In this document: positions 25,501 through 34,128 of the stretch, in pieces
Layout of the letters: each line of letters starts with the position of its first letter
Position numbering within the stretch: position 1 is the first letter of the stretch
Origin: Mycobacterium scrofulaceum
Lineage (GTDB): Bacteria > Actinomycetota > Actinomycetes > Mycobacteriales > Mycobacteriaceae
Assembly: GCF_002086735.1 (NCBI RefSeq)
Contig: NZ_MVIJ01000009.1
Span: 62,001-126,000 of the forward strand
DNA: 64,000 bases
Direction: 5' to 3'
Notes under the pieces: generated by a model
What the model was told of the DNA's origin: nothing
The model's input: the letters and a program-made list of their open reading frames with translations, nothing else
Databases searched by the model: none
Program-made: the position numbers and the translations under genes

Positions 25501-27126
25501 ATGCGTCGGACGCGGGTGCTGTTCCTGGCCGCCGCCCTCGTGCTGGCGGTCGGTTCGGCGCCGGGCTGCGGCGGCGGAGCGCTGACCCCCGAGTCGGTGG
25601 TCGTCAACGGCGGTGAACCGCCCAACCCGCTGATTCCGACCGCCACCAACGACAGCCTCGGCGGGCGGATCCTGGATCGGCTGTTCGCCGGTCTGGTGTC
25701 CTACGACGCCGCCGGCACACCCTCGCCGGAGGTGGCGCAGTCGGTCGAGACCACCGACAACGTCACCTACCGGATCGTCCTCAAGCCCGGCTGGAAGTTC
25801 ACCGACGGCTCGCCGGTGACGGCCCATTCGTTCGTCGACGCGTGGAATTACGGGGCGCTGAGCACCAACGCCCAACTGCAACAGAGCTTTTTCAGCCCGA
25901 TCGTCGGGTACGACGAGGTCGCCGGCCTGACTGAAGACGGGAAGCCGGCCCGGACCACCATGTCCGGGCTGCGAGTGGTCAACGATCTCGAGTTCGACGT
26001 GCGGCTCAAGGCGCCGACCGTCGACTTCACGCTGCGGCTGGGACACAGCGCGTTCTACCCGTTGCCGGACATGGCCTTTCGGGACATGGCCGCGTTCGGC
26101 CGCAACCCCGTCGGCAACGGCCCGTACGAATTGGCGGACGGCCCCGACGGCCCCGCCTGGGAACACAACGTCAAGATCGACCTGAAACCCAACCCCGACT
26201 ACCACGGCAATCGCAAACCCCACAACAAGGGCCTGCGGTTCGAGTTCTACGCCAACCTGGACACCGCCTATGCCGACCTGCTGTCCGGCAATCTCGATGT
26301 GCTGGACACGATTCCGTCCAGCGCGCTGACGATCTACAAGCGCGACCTGGGCGGCAACGCGGCCAGTGGGCCGGTTGCGGTCAGCCAATCGCTCGACACG
26401 CCGTTGCGGCTGCCGCATTTCGGCGGCGAAGAAGGTCGGCTGCGCCGCTTGGCGTTGTCTGCGGCCATCAACCGGCCGCAGATCTGCCGGCAGATCTTCA
26501 ACGGCACCCGCAGTCCGGCCCGCGACTTCACCGCGAGCTCGTTGCCCGGATTCGACCCGCACATCCCCGGCAACGACGCGTTGGACTTCAATCCGCAGCG
26601 GGCACGCCAACTCTGGGCGCAAGCCAACGCGATCTCGCAATGGAGCGGGCGGTACTCGATCGCATACAACGCCGACAGCGGCCATCAGGAGTGGGTGGAC
26701 GCGGTGGCCAACAGCGTCAAGAACGTGCTGGGCATCGACGCCGTCGGCGCGCCGCACCCCACGTTCGCGGGTTTCCGCACCCAGATCACCAACCGCACCA
26801 TCGACACCGCGTTCCGCGCGGGCTGGATCGGCGACTACCCGTCGATGATCGAGTTCCTGGCCCCGCTGTACGCCACCGGGGCGGGATCCAACGACGTCGG
26901 ATACTCGAACCGGGATTTCGACGCCGGGCTGGCCGCCGCCGAGGCCGCGCCCAACCTGCAGCAGGCGGATGCGCTGGTCAACAAGGCCCAACGAATCCTG
27001 TTGCGCGACATGCCCGCCGTGCCGCTGTGGTACTACATCGCGGTGGTCGGATGGTCGTCGCAGGTGAGCGGCGTCAAGCTCACCTGGAACGGCCTGCCCG
27101 ACTACGAGAACATCGTCAAGGCGTGA
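25501..27126 (+). CDS. dppA: Peptide ABC transporter substrate-binding lipoprotein DppA
   Basis: A 541-aa family-5 solute-binding protein, identical in length to M. tuberculosis DppA. The lipoprotein signal MRRTRVLFLAAALVLAVGSA ends in the lipobox SAPGC. The domain starts with the usual NGGEPPNPLIP and ends DMPAVPLWYYIAV. M. tuberculosis DppABCD has been linked to di/tetrapeptide and heme uptake. ATG 25501 is the start; the frame is open to 24709 but that part lies in another gene on the opposite strand. The dppB ATG follows 4 bp after the stop. Confidence 0.95.
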   Translation: MRRTRVLFLAAALVLAVGSAPGCGGGALTPESVVVNGGEPPNPLIPTATNDSLGGRILDRLFAGLVSYDAAGTPSPEVAQSVETTDNVTYRIVLKPGWKFTDGSPVTAHSFVDAWNYGALSTNAQLQQSFFSPIVGYDEVAGLTEDGKPARTTMSGLRVVNDLEFDVRLKAPTVDFTLRLGHSAFYPLPDMAFRDMAAFGRNPVGNGPYELADGPDGPAWEHNVKIDLKPNPDYHGNRKPHNKGLRFEFYANLDTAYADLLSGNLDVLDTIPSSALTIYKRDLGGNAASGPVAVSQSLDTPLRLPHFGGEEGRLRRLALSAAINRPQICRQIFNGTRSPARDFTASSLPGFDPHIPGNDALDFNPQRARQLWAQANAISQWSGRYSIAYNADSGHQEWVDAVANSVKNVLGIDAVGAPHPTFAGFRTQITNRTIDTAFRAGWIGDYPSMIEFLAPLYATGAGSNDVGYSNRDFDAGLAAAEAAPNLQQADALVNKAQRILLRDMPAVPLWYYIAVVGWSSQVSGVKLTWNGLPDYENIVKA

Positions 27127-27130
27127 CGAG

Positions 27131-28057
27131 ATGGGTTCCTACATCGCGCGCCGGATCGCCGTCATGGTGCCCGTTTTCCTCGGCGCCACGCTGCTGATCT
27201 ACGGCATGGTCTTCCTGTTGCCGGGGGACCCGGTGGCCGCGATCGCCGGGGACCGCCCGCTGACACCCGAGGTCACCGCGCAACTGCGCTCCCGCTACCA
27301 CCTCGACGATCCGTTCGTCGTGCAGTACCTGCGTTACCTCGGCGGCGTCCTGCACGGCGACCTGGGCCGCTCCTACTCCGGGCTGCCGGTGAGCGACGTT
27401 CTGGCGCATGCCTTTCCGGTCACGCTGCGGCTGGCACTGATCGCCCTGGCCGTCGAGGCCGTGCTGGGCATCGGCTTCGGGGTGATCGCCGGCCTGCGCA
27501 CCGGCGGGCTTTTCGACGCGGGCGTGCTGATCGCCGGGCTCGTCATCATCGCGGTCCCCATCTTCGTGCTGGGGTTTCTGGCCCAGTTCGTCTTCGGGGT
27601 GCGGCTGGGCATCGCGCCGGTCACGGTGGGGGAGCGGTCGACCTTCGGGCGCCTGCTGCTGCCCGGGATCGTGCTGGGCTCGGTGTCGTTCGCCTACGTG
27701 GTGCGGTTGACCCGGTCCGCGGTGGCCGCCAACGCGCACGCCGACCACGTCCGCACCGCCACCGCCAAGGGGCTGTCCCGGCCGCGCGTGGTGACCGTGC
27801 ACATCCTGCGCAATTCGCTGATCCCGGTGGTGACCTTCCTGGGCGCCGACCTGGGGGCGCTGATGGGCGGGGCCATCGTGACCGAAGGCATCTTCAACAT
27901 CCACGGCGTCGGCGGCGTGCTGTATCAGGCCGTCACCCGCCAGGAGGCGCCGACCGTGGTGTCGATCGTGACGGTGCTGGTGCTGGTCTACCTGGTCACG
28001 AACCTGGCGGTGGACCTGCTCTACGCGGCGCTGGACCCGAGGATCCGGTATGGCTGA
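27131..28057 (+). CDS. dppB: Dipeptide ABC transporter permease DppB
   Basis: A 308-aa inner-membrane permease. It starts with a membrane helix (IAVMVPVFLGATLLIYGMVF), has about six helices in all, and carries the permease-to-ATPase coupling motif around RTATAKGLSRPRVV (EAA-like loop) near residues 213-226. It pairs with DppC to form the channel. ATG 27131 is 4 bp after the dppA stop and its own end overlaps dppC by 8 bp, so the operon is tight. Confidence 0.95.
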   Translation: MGSYIARRIAVMVPVFLGATLLIYGMVFLLPGDPVAAIAGDRPLTPEVTAQLRSRYHLDDPFVVQYLRYLGGVLHGDLGRSYSGLPVSDVLAHAFPVTLRLALIALAVEAVLGIGFGVIAGLRTGGLFDAGVLIAGLVIIAVPIFVLGFLAQFVFGVRLGIAPVTVGERSTFGRLLLPGIVLGSVSFAYVVRLTRSAVAANAHADHVRTATAKGLSRPRVVTVHILRNSLIPVVTFLGADLGALMGGAIVTEGIFNIHGVGGVLYQAVTRQEAPTVVSIVTVLVLVYLVTNLAVDLLYAALDPRIRYG

Positions 28058-28922
28058 GCCCTTACGGCGCGGTGGCTTCTGGCCCGACGCCTGGCGCGGG
28101 TTGCGCGGGCGCCCGAAGTTCGTCATCGCCGGCCTGCTGATCCTGTTGATCGCCGCGGTCACGCTGTTTCCCGCGTTGTTCACCGGGGCCGACCCCGCCT
28201 ACGCCGATCCCGGTCAGAGCCTGCTGCCGCCCTCGCGCGCACACTGGTTCGGCACCGACCTGCAGGGCCACGACGTCTACGCCCGCACCGTCTACGGCGC
28301 GCGGGCGTCGGTCACCGTCGGCGTGGGCGCGGCCCTGGCGGTGTTCGTCGTCGGCGGTGCGCTGGGCGCGCTGGCCGGGTTCTACGGCGGCTGGATCGAC
28401 GCGGTGGTCTCCCGGGTCAGCGACGTGTTCTTCGGCTTGCCGCTGCTGCTGGCCGCCACCGTGCTGATGCAGGTCGTGCACCACCGCACGGTGTGGACCG
28501 TGATCGCCGTCCTCGCCCTGTTCGGCTGGCCGCAGGTGGCCCGCATCGCGCGGGGGTCGGTGCTCGCCGTGCGTGCCAGCGATTACGTGCTGGCCGCGAA
28601 AGCCCTGGGGCTGAGCCGATTCCAGATCCTGCTGCGCCATGCGGTGCCCAACGCCCTGGGGCCGGTCATCGCGATGGCCACCATCGCCCTGGGCGCTTTC
28701 ATCGTCACCGAGGCCACGCTGTCCTACCTGGGCGTCGGGTTGCCGCCGTCGGTGGTGTCCTGGGGCGGCGACATCAATCTCGCCCAGACGCGGCTGCGCG
28801 CGGGGTCGCCCATCCTGTTCTATCCCGCCGGCGCGCTGGCGGTCACGGTGCTGGCCTTCATGATGATGGGCGACGCGTTGCGCGACGCCCTGGATCCGGT
28901 GTCCCGGGTGTGGCGGCCGTGA
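28050..28922 (+). CDS. dppC: Dipeptide ABC transporter permease DppC
   Basis: A 290-aa permease of the DppC/OppC group, with the cytoplasmic N-terminus and first helix (FVIAGLLILLIAAVTLFPAL), the conserved GTDLQGHDVYART region, and the EAA loop VLAAKALGLSRFQIL. With DppB it forms the membrane channel. The ATG lies inside the end of dppB, and the TGA stop overlaps the GTG of dppD as GTGA. It is longer than I recall for the H37Rv annotation, the difference being at the N-terminus. Confidence 0.95.
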   Translation: MAEPLRRGGFWPDAWRGLRGRPKFVIAGLLILLIAAVTLFPALFTGADPAYADPGQSLLPPSRAHWFGTDLQGHDVYARTVYGARASVTVGVGAALAVFVVGGALGALAGFYGGWIDAVVSRVSDVFFGLPLLLAATVLMQVVHHRTVWTVIAVLALFGWPQVARIARGSVLAVRASDYVLAAKALGLSRFQILLRHAVPNALGPVIAMATIALGAFIVTEATLSYLGVGLPPSVVSWGGDINLAQTRLRAGSPILFYPAGALAVTVLAFMMMGDALRDALDPVSRVWRP

Positions 28923-30547
28923 CCGACACACCGCTGCTGGCCGTCGAGCGCCTCGAAGTCCGCTTCGGTGGTCAGCCCGCCGTCCGCGGCGTCGATCTCA
29001 GCGTGCTGCCCGGCCACACGGTCGCGGTGGTGGGCGAGTCGGGCTCGGGGAAATCCACCACCGCGGCCGCGATCCTCGGGTTGCTGGCGCCCGGCGGCCG
29101 GATCACCGCCGGGCGCATCGTCTTCGACGGGGTCGACATCGCCGGGGCCGACCGCCGGACGCTGCGCTCGATCAGGGGCCGCGAGATCGGTTACATCCCG
29201 CAGGACCCGATGACCAACCTCAATCCCGTGTGGAAGGTCGGCTTCCAGGTCGCGGAGGCGCTGCGGGCCAACACCTCCGACCGCGACACGCGACGGCGGG
29301 CGGTGGAGCTGCTCGCCCAGGCCGGCATGCCGGACCCGGCCAAGCAGGCGGGCCGCTACCCCCACCAGCTGTCCGGCGGCATGTGCCAGCGGGCGCTGAT
29401 CGCGATCGGGTTGGCCGGCCGGCCGCGACTGCTGATCGCCGACGAGCCGACGTCGGCCCTGGACGTCACCGTGCAGCGGCAGGTGCTGGACCACCTGCAG
29501 GGGCTCACCGCGGAGCTCGGCACCGCCCTGCTGCTGATCACCCATGACCTGGCGCTGGCCGCCGAGCGCGCCGAGTCCGTGGTCGTGATGAGCGAGGGCG
29601 TCGTGGTGGAATCCGGTGCGGCGCGCTCGATCTTGGCCGAGCCGCACCACGAGTACACCCGCCGGTTGGTGGCCGCGGCGCCGTCGCTGGCGGTGCACGG
29701 CCCGCCCCGGCCGCGGCCGGCGCAGCGCCGCGCGTCCGACGACATCCTGGTCGCCTCGGGGCTGACCAAGCTCTACCGCGAGTCGGGCGGGGCGCCCGGG
29801 TGGTGGCGCAAGCGGCGGCCGGATTTCCGCGCCGTCGACGGGGTTTCGTTTCGGCTGCGGCGCGCCAGCACGCTGGCGATCGCCGGCGAATCCGGTTCGG
29901 GCAAGTCCACGCTGGCGCACATGGTGCTCGGGCTGCTGCCGCCCAGCTCCGGCACGGTCGTCTTCGACGGCACCCGGATCGACGCCGCCCTGAGCGCCGA
30001 GCGGCAACTGGCATTCCGGCGGCGGGTGCAGCCGGTGTTCCAAAACCCGTACAGCAGCCTGGATCCCAGGTACACGGTGTTTCGCGCCGTCGAGGAACCC
30101 CTGCGCATCCACCGCGTCGGTGACCGCGGTGAGCGCGAGCGTGCGGTGCGCGAGCTCGTCGACCAGGTGGCGCTGCCGTCATCGATCTTGGGACGGCTGC
30201 CCCGCGAGCTGTCCGGCGGCCAGCGCCAGCGGGTGGCGATCGCGCGAGCGCTGGCGTTGCGGCCCGAGGTGCTCATCTGCGACGAGGCGGTCTCGGCCCT
30301 CGACGTCCTGGTGCAGTCTCAGATACTCGAATTGCTGGCCGGCCTGCAGGCCGAACTGGGGCTGGCCTACCTGTTCATCAGTCACGACCTGGCGGTGATC
30401 CGGCAGATCGCCGACGAGGTCCTGGTGATGCGCGCCGGCAAGGTGGTGGAGCAGGCCGCCACCGGGGAGCTGTTCGCCCGGCCGCGGCACGAGTACACCC
30501 GCCGGCTGCTGGAGGCCATCCCGCGGGCCCCGGCGCCACCGGGATAG
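28919..30547 (+). CDS. dppD: Peptide ABC transporter ATPase DppD, two fused ATPase domains
   Basis: A 542-aa protein holding two ABC ATPase halves, each with GESGSGKST as Walker A. The first has signature LSGGM and Walker B LLIADEPTSALD; the second has LSGGQRQRV and LICDEAVSALD. Each half ends with the oligopeptide-transporter-type HEYTRRL segment that precedes a short C-terminal extension. The fusion replaces the separate DppD and DppF of enterobacteria and powers import through DppBC. GTG 28919 overlaps the dppC stop. The reading frame extends upstream but only through dppC. Confidence 0.95.
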   Translation: MTDTPLLAVERLEVRFGGQPAVRGVDLSVLPGHTVAVVGESGSGKSTTAAAILGLLAPGGRITAGRIVFDGVDIAGADRRTLRSIRGREIGYIPQDPMTNLNPVWKVGFQVAEALRANTSDRDTRRRAVELLAQAGMPDPAKQAGRYPHQLSGGMCQRALIAIGLAGRPRLLIADEPTSALDVTVQRQVLDHLQGLTAELGTALLLITHDLALAAERAESVVVMSEGVVVESGAARSILAEPHHEYTRRLVAAAPSLAVHGPPRPRPAQRRASDDILVASGLTKLYRESGGAPGWWRKRRPDFRAVDGVSFRLRRASTLAIAGESGSGKSTLAHMVLGLLPPSSGTVVFDGTRIDAALSAERQLAFRRRVQPVFQNPYSSLDPRYTVFRAVEEPLRIHRVGDRGERERAVRELVDQVALPSSILGRLPRELSGGQRQRVAIARALALRPEVLICDEAVSALDVLVQSQILELLAGLQAELGLAYLFISHDLAVIRQIADEVLVMRAGKVVEQAATGELFARPRHEYTRRLLEAIPRAPAPPG

Positions 30548-30558
30548 GTTGGCACCCT

Positions 30559-31317
30559 GTGACCGCAGATCCACTGGCTCCGCTGCTGGAGTTGCCGGGC
30601 GTCGCCGAGGCCAGCGACCGGGCCCGCGACGCTCTGGGCCGCGCCCATCGCCACAAGGCCAACCTGCGTGGCTGGCCGGTGACCGCCGCCGAGGCGGCGT
30701 TGCGGGCGGCCCGCGCCTCGTCGGTGCTGGACGGCGGCCCCGTGCGGCTGGAGGACCTCGCGGACGCGGCGGCCGTCAGCGAGCCGGTGTTCGGCGGGGC
30801 GCTGCGCGTGGCGCAGGCGCTCGAAGGCGGCGAGGGCCCCCTGGTCGGGATCTGGCGGCGAGCCCCGCTGCAGGCGCTCGCCCAGCTGCACATGCTGGCG
30901 GCGGCCGACCAGGTCGACGAGGACCGGCTGGGCCGGCCCCGCGCCGACGCCGGCGTCGGGCCGCGGCTGGAGTTGCTGGCGGAGTTGGTGAGCGGCGGCA
31001 CGCAGGCCCCTGCCCCCGTGGTCGCCGCCGTCGCCCACGGCGAACTGCTGACGCTGCGGCCCTTCGGCAGCGCGGACGGCGTGGTGGCCCGCGCGGTGTC
31101 GCGGTTGGTGACCATCGCCAGCGGGCTGGATCCACACGGATTGGGTGTGCCCGAGGTGAGCTGGATGCGCCAGCCCGCCGACTATCGCGACGCCGCGCAG
31201 GGCTTTGCGAACGGCAGCCCGCAGGGGGTAGGGGCGTGGCTGGTGCTGTGCTGCCGAGCGATGCGGGCCGGTGCGCAGGAGGCTTTGACGATCGCCGAGT
31301 CGCTGTCGAATCGGTAG
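30559..31317 (+). CDS. Conserved hypothetical protein (Rv3662c-type), degenerate Fic-like
   Basis: A 252-aa, all-helical-looking, Ala/Leu/Arg-rich cytosolic protein found after dpp genes in mycobacteria. Two segments recall Fic-domain proteins: AALRAARASSVLDG resembles the N-terminal inhibitory (S/T)-x-x-x-E-G helix, and LRPFGSADGVVARAVSRL lies where Fic enzymes have HPFxxGNGRxxR. The catalytic His and both Asn and Arg are missing, so AMP-transfer activity is not expected. This is my inference from pattern, not a search. GTG 30559 follows the dppD stop by 11 bp, so it may be cotranscribed. Its end faces the Ms1 RNA terminator. Confidence 0.75.
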   Translation: MTADPLAPLLELPGVAEASDRARDALGRAHRHKANLRGWPVTAAEAALRAARASSVLDGGPVRLEDLADAAAVSEPVFGGALRVAQALEGGEGPLVGIWRRAPLQALAQLHMLAAADQVDEDRLGRPRADAGVGPRLELLAELVSGGTQAPAPVVAAVAHGELLTLRPFGSADGVVARAVSRLVTIASGLDPHGLGVPEVSWMRQPADYRDAAQGFANGSPQGVGAWLVLCCRAMRAGAQEALTIAESLSNR

Positions 31318-31351
31318 CTGGCGACGGCGAAAAACGCCTCTGGACAATACA

Positions 31352-31680
31352 AGACAATGCAAAGCGGGCGACGTCCCGAAGAATTCGGTCCGCCGCCCGC
31401 TAGCACGGAACTCGGTTACCATGCGTGCATTTCGGGGCTGCGTGGGTTGGCCTCGGCGATCTTGCGATGCTTCCGGTTGCAACCCCACCCAAAGGGCCGT
31501 CGACACCGTCCACATATCGCAATTACGCAGGCCCGCAACACTTCTGCCATTATCGCGGCTATGACTCCGCGTGGGTGCCGAGCACCGTGCTGGGCGCCCG
31601 GATCGGGAGATCGAACCTTCTCTTCCGGATCGACCTAGGCCTCACCGGGCTTCCGTGGTTCCTTTGTACTACTAGACCCT
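31352..31680 (-). ncRNA. ms1: Ms1/MTS2823 small RNA (RNA polymerase core-binding, 6S-like)
   Basis: The 429-bp gap between the convergent Rv3662c-type and Rv3661-type genes is the known location of MTS2823 in M. tuberculosis and Ms1 in M. smegmatis, a roughly 300-nt abundant stationary-phase RNA that binds RNA polymerase lacking sigma factor. Here the minus strand ends in a strong hairpin (31363-31401) followed by a T-rich tract, which sets the 3' end. Counting about 300 nt back puts the 5' end near 31665-31680; no clear -10 box could be fixed, so that end is approximate. The identity rests on position, size and terminator, not on sequence alignment. Confidence 0.75.
31363..31401 (-). terminator. 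Intrinsic terminator of the Ms1 RNA
   Basis: On the minus strand AGCGGGCG pairs with CGCCCGCT (8 bp), with an inner stem CCGAA/TTCGG capped by a 3-nt loop. It is followed by TTTGCATTGTCTTGTATTG, a T-rich tail unusual in this GC-rich genome. The plus-strand continuation has no T-run, so it is directional. Confidence 0.75.
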
Positions 31681-31746
31681 TAGCGCAGCAAGGCCCAATT
31701 TTGCGAAAATTGCGAAGTTGCGCCGGAGGGTGTTTGCTGCCGGAGC

Positions 31747-32592
31747 TTAGAACGCGAAGCGGCGCAACAGCGAATAGGTGACCGCGCCGGCCGCCAGCGC
31801 ACTGACGCCCACGGCGGCGGTCGTCGCGATCGCGGCGCCCGAGGGAGCCGGGATGCGGTCGCGCAGCGACACGGGGCGGGAGAACGACAGCACCGGCCAA
31901 CCGCGTTCGACGGCTTCCCGCCGCAATCCGCGGTCGGGATTGACGACGCTGGGATGGCCGACGGATTCGAGCATCGGCAAATCGGTGATCGAGTCGGAGT
32001 ACGCGTAGCAGTGCTCCAGCGGGTAGCCCTCGCGGGCGGCGAGCTCGCGGATGGCCTGAACCTTGCCCTCGCCGTAGCAGTAGAACGCGATCTCGCCGGT
32101 GTATCGCCCGTCCTCCACGACCATCCGGGTCGCCATCGCATGGGTGGCGCCGAGCGCCCGGGCGATCGGCGCGACGATTTCCTCGCCGGAGGCCGAGACC
32201 ACGACCACGTCCCGGCCGCACAACTTGTGGGCGGCGATCAGATCCGCGGCTTCGGCGAACACCAGCGGCGTCACGATCTCGTGCAGCGTTTCGTTGACGA
32301 TCGACTTGACCTGTTCCACATCCCAACCGGCAACCATGTTCGTCATGTGGATGCGCATCCGGTCCATCTGGTCATGATCGGCACCGGAGAGCAGGTAGAT
32401 GAACTGGGCGTAGCTCGACTTGAGCACCGCGCGGCGGTTCAGCAGTCCCTGGTTGAAAAACGGTTTGCTGAACGCCAGCGTGCTGGACTTGGCGATGATC
32501 GTCTTGTCCAGGTCGAAGAAGGCCGCGGTGCGGGCCCGGGCCGCGGTGGTCGCCGACGTGTGCTGGTCCGCGGCCGGGTCGAAGACGGTCAC
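31747..32592 (-). CDS. HAD-family phosphatase, SerB-like (Rv3661-type)
   Basis: A 281-aa HAD-IB phosphatase. Motif I is FFDLDKTII (nucleophile first Asp), motif II is VVVSASGEE, and motif III/IV is YSDSITDLPML with the metal-binding Asp pair. The cap region (FNQGLLNRRAVLKSSYAQF) is that of phosphoserine-phosphatase-like HADs, but the substrate could equally be a phospholipid-type phosphomonoester. A C-terminal hydrophobic helix (AAVGVSALAAGAVTYSLL) suggests membrane tethering. GTG 32592 (VTVFDPAADQ) is preferred over the longer ATG 32757, which would overlap the 6C RNA promoter. It is flanked by two small RNAs, Ms1 and 6C. Confidence 0.85.
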   Translation of the reverse strand: MTVFDPAADQHTSATTAARARTAAFFDLDKTIIAKSSTLAFSKPFFNQGLLNRRAVLKSSYAQFIYLLSGADHDQMDRMRIHMTNMVAGWDVEQVKSIVNETLHEIVTPLVFAEAADLIAAHKLCGRDVVVVSASGEEIVAPIARALGATHAMATRMVVEDGRYTGEIAFYCYGEGKVQAIRELAAREGYPLEHCYAYSDSITDLPMLESVGHPSVVNPDRGLRREAVERGWPVLSFSRPVSLRDRIPAPSGAAIATTAAVGVSALAAGAVTYSLLRRFAF

Positions 32593-32745
32593 CGCCCCAG
32601 CATAGGTCGCCCGTCCGGCGGGGCTGCGGTTCTGGGCCGGAATGGGCCGCTCAGCTACTTGGGACCGCTGGTAACGCCAGTGTTTTTGCGGCTCAACCTG
32701 TTCTTTCATAGAAAGAGCTATTGCGTTACCGCGGCTTGTCATGTG

Positions 32746-32751
32746 TATAGT
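32746..32751 (+). promoter_or_regulatory. -10 element of the 6C RNA promoter
   Basis: TATAGT is a perfect mycobacterial SigA-type -10 hexamer (TANNNT) placed 6-7 nt before the inferred start of the 6C RNA. A weak TTGCGT lies 19 bp upstream as a possible -35. It is one of the few A/T-rich spots in the region. Confidence 0.65.
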
Positions 32752-32757
32752 AAGCAT

Positions 32758-32853
32758 TACTCGGCCTGAGCCGAGGGTGTATCAGCCCGACCCCCCGGGG
32801 CTGATGCACGACGACCCTCGCCTCCTCCCCCCCTGGCGGGGGTCGTCCCTTTT
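32758..32853 (+). ncRNA. 6C small RNA (B11, ncRv13660c)
   Basis: The transcript predicted from the TATAGT box has two consecutive hairpins, each with a loop containing a run of at least six cytosines: GTGTATCAGCCC pairs with GGGCTGATGCAC around GACCCCCCG, and GACGACCC pairs with GGGTCGTC around a loop with CCCCCCC. The second hairpin is followed by CCCTTTTCT, an intrinsic terminator. This double C-loop architecture, about 95 nt, defines the actinobacterial 6C RNA. In M. tuberculosis it lies at the same place, between Rv3660c and Rv3661, and affects replication and secretion gene expression through its C-rich loops. The structural match is direct; targets here are not known. Confidence 0.92.
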
Positions 32854-33033
32854 CTCGGGTATTTTTCCGCGTGTACGGACCGCTCAGCGCGACCGCGCGA
32901 GTGGTTGCGGACGTTTCCTCCCGTGTGTGTCGGCCGACGGCCGACCAACCTCTTTGTGCACACTCGCGTCTCTATCCACAAATCCGGCGTTTGGGACTGG
33001 TGTCCAACATCGCGTTGGCCCCACAGTGGGCGC

Positions 33034-34128
33034 GTGACAGGCACCTCGGACACCGAAGCGGCGGCGTCCGCGGGCGTGTTGGCGGTCTTGGCGGACCCGG
33101 ATTTGCGCCGCGAATTGGATCGGGTGGCCGCGGCGGTGGGCGTCCGGGTCGTCCATGCCGGCGGCGCCCTGGGCCGCAAGACGTGGTCGGCCGCCGCGGC
33201 CGTGGTGCTGGACGAGGCGGCGGCCGACCGGTGCGCGCGGGGCGGGCTGCCGCGCCGCACCCACGTGAGCGTGCTGACGCCGGCCGACCCGGCGACCGCC
33301 ACCTGGGCGGCGGCCGTCGCGGTCGGTGCGGCGCACGTGCTGCGGCTGCCCCAGCAGGAGCGCGACCTGGTGCGCGCGCTCGCCGAGGCCGCCGAATCGT
33401 GGCGGGACGACGGGTCGCGCGGCGACGTCGTCGCCGTCATCGGCGGGTGCGGCGGGGCCGGCGCGTCGGCACTGGCCGTCGCCCTGGCACAGGCCGCCGG
33501 CGACGCGCTGTTGGTCGACCTCGACCCGTGGGGCGGCGGGCTCGATCTCCTGCTGGGCGCCGAGGGCGCGCCGGGGCTGCGCTGGCCGGACCTGGCGCTG
33601 CAGGGTGGACGACTCCACTGGCCGGCCGTGCGTGCGGCGCTGCCGCGGCAGCGGGGAGTCAGCGCGCTGTCCGGTACCCGGCGCGGATACGAGCCGGCGG
33701 CCGGGCCGGTGCGGGCCATCGTCGACGCCGGTCGCCGCGGCGCGGTCACTGTGGTCTGCGACCTCCCGCGCCGCCTCACCGACGCGGCGCAGGCGGCGCT
33801 GGATGCCGCCGACCTCGTCGTGGTGGTCAGCCGCTGCGACGTGCCCGCCTGCGCGGCGACGGGTGCGCTGGCCCCGGTGCTGGCCGGCGTCAACCCGAAC
33901 GTCGGATTGGTGGTGCGCGGCCCGTCCCCGGGAGGGCTGCGGGCGGCCGAGATCGCCGACATCACCGGGCTGCCCTTGCTGGCATCCATGAAGGCGGAGC
34001 CGCACGTCGCGGAACAGCTGGAGCGCGGCGGTCTGCGACTGGGACGGCGGTCGGCGCTCGCGGCGGCGGCCCGCCAGGTGCTCGCCGTGTTGCCGCGCGG
34101 GCCGGCGCGAAACGGCAGGGCCGCGTGA
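33034..34128 (+). CDS. ssd: Septum site-determining protein Ssd (Rv3660c-type), TadZ/MinD-like
   Basis: A 364-aa protein with an N-terminal receiver-like region (GVLAVLADPDLRRELDRVAA) and a MinD/ParA-like domain from about residue 130. The P-loop position reads VIGGCGGAGASALA, with the invariant lysines replaced, so ATPase activity may be weak or absent. In M. tuberculosis, Ssd is reported to inhibit septum formation. As first gene of a Tad operon it occupies the position of TadZ, the factor that localises the pilus machine, which is an inference from context. GTG 33034 is used. The stop overlaps the tadA GTG as GTGA. Confidence 0.85.
   Translation: MTGTSDTEAAASAGVLAVLADPDLRRELDRVAAAVGVRVVHAGGALGRKTWSAAAAVVLDEAAADRCARGGLPRRTHVSVLTPADPATATWAAAVAVGAAHVLRLPQQERDLVRALAEAAESWRDDGSRGDVVAVIGGCGGAGASALAVALAQAAGDALLVDLDPWGGGLDLLLGAEGAPGLRWPDLALQGGRLHWPAVRAALPRQRGVSALSGTRRGYEPAAGPVRAIVDAGRRGAVTVVCDLPRRLTDAAQAALDAADLVVVVSRCDVPACAATGALAPVLAGVNPNVGLVVRGPSPGGLRAAEIADITGLPLLASMKAEPHVAEQLERGGLRLGRRSALAAAARQVLAVLPRGPARNGRAA

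Larger units (their letters stand above)
32593..33033. other. Intergenic region between the Rv3661-type gene and ssd
   Basis: A 441-bp non-coding region. It holds the start region of the minus-strand HAD gene, the 6C RNA with its promoter (32746-32853), and about 180 bp upstream of ssd with no clear promoter box. No convincing protein-coding frame is present. Confidence 0.6.

Noticed and set aside
31570..31680. Possible tRNA on the minus strand (GGTTCGATC resembling a T-loop)
   Set aside because: No matching T-stem or acceptor stem could be paired; it lies within the Ms1 RNA region.
33034..34128. Active MinD/ParA ATPase
   Set aside because: The P-loop lysines are replaced (GGCGGAGAS), so normal ATPase function cannot be claimed; kept as Ssd.
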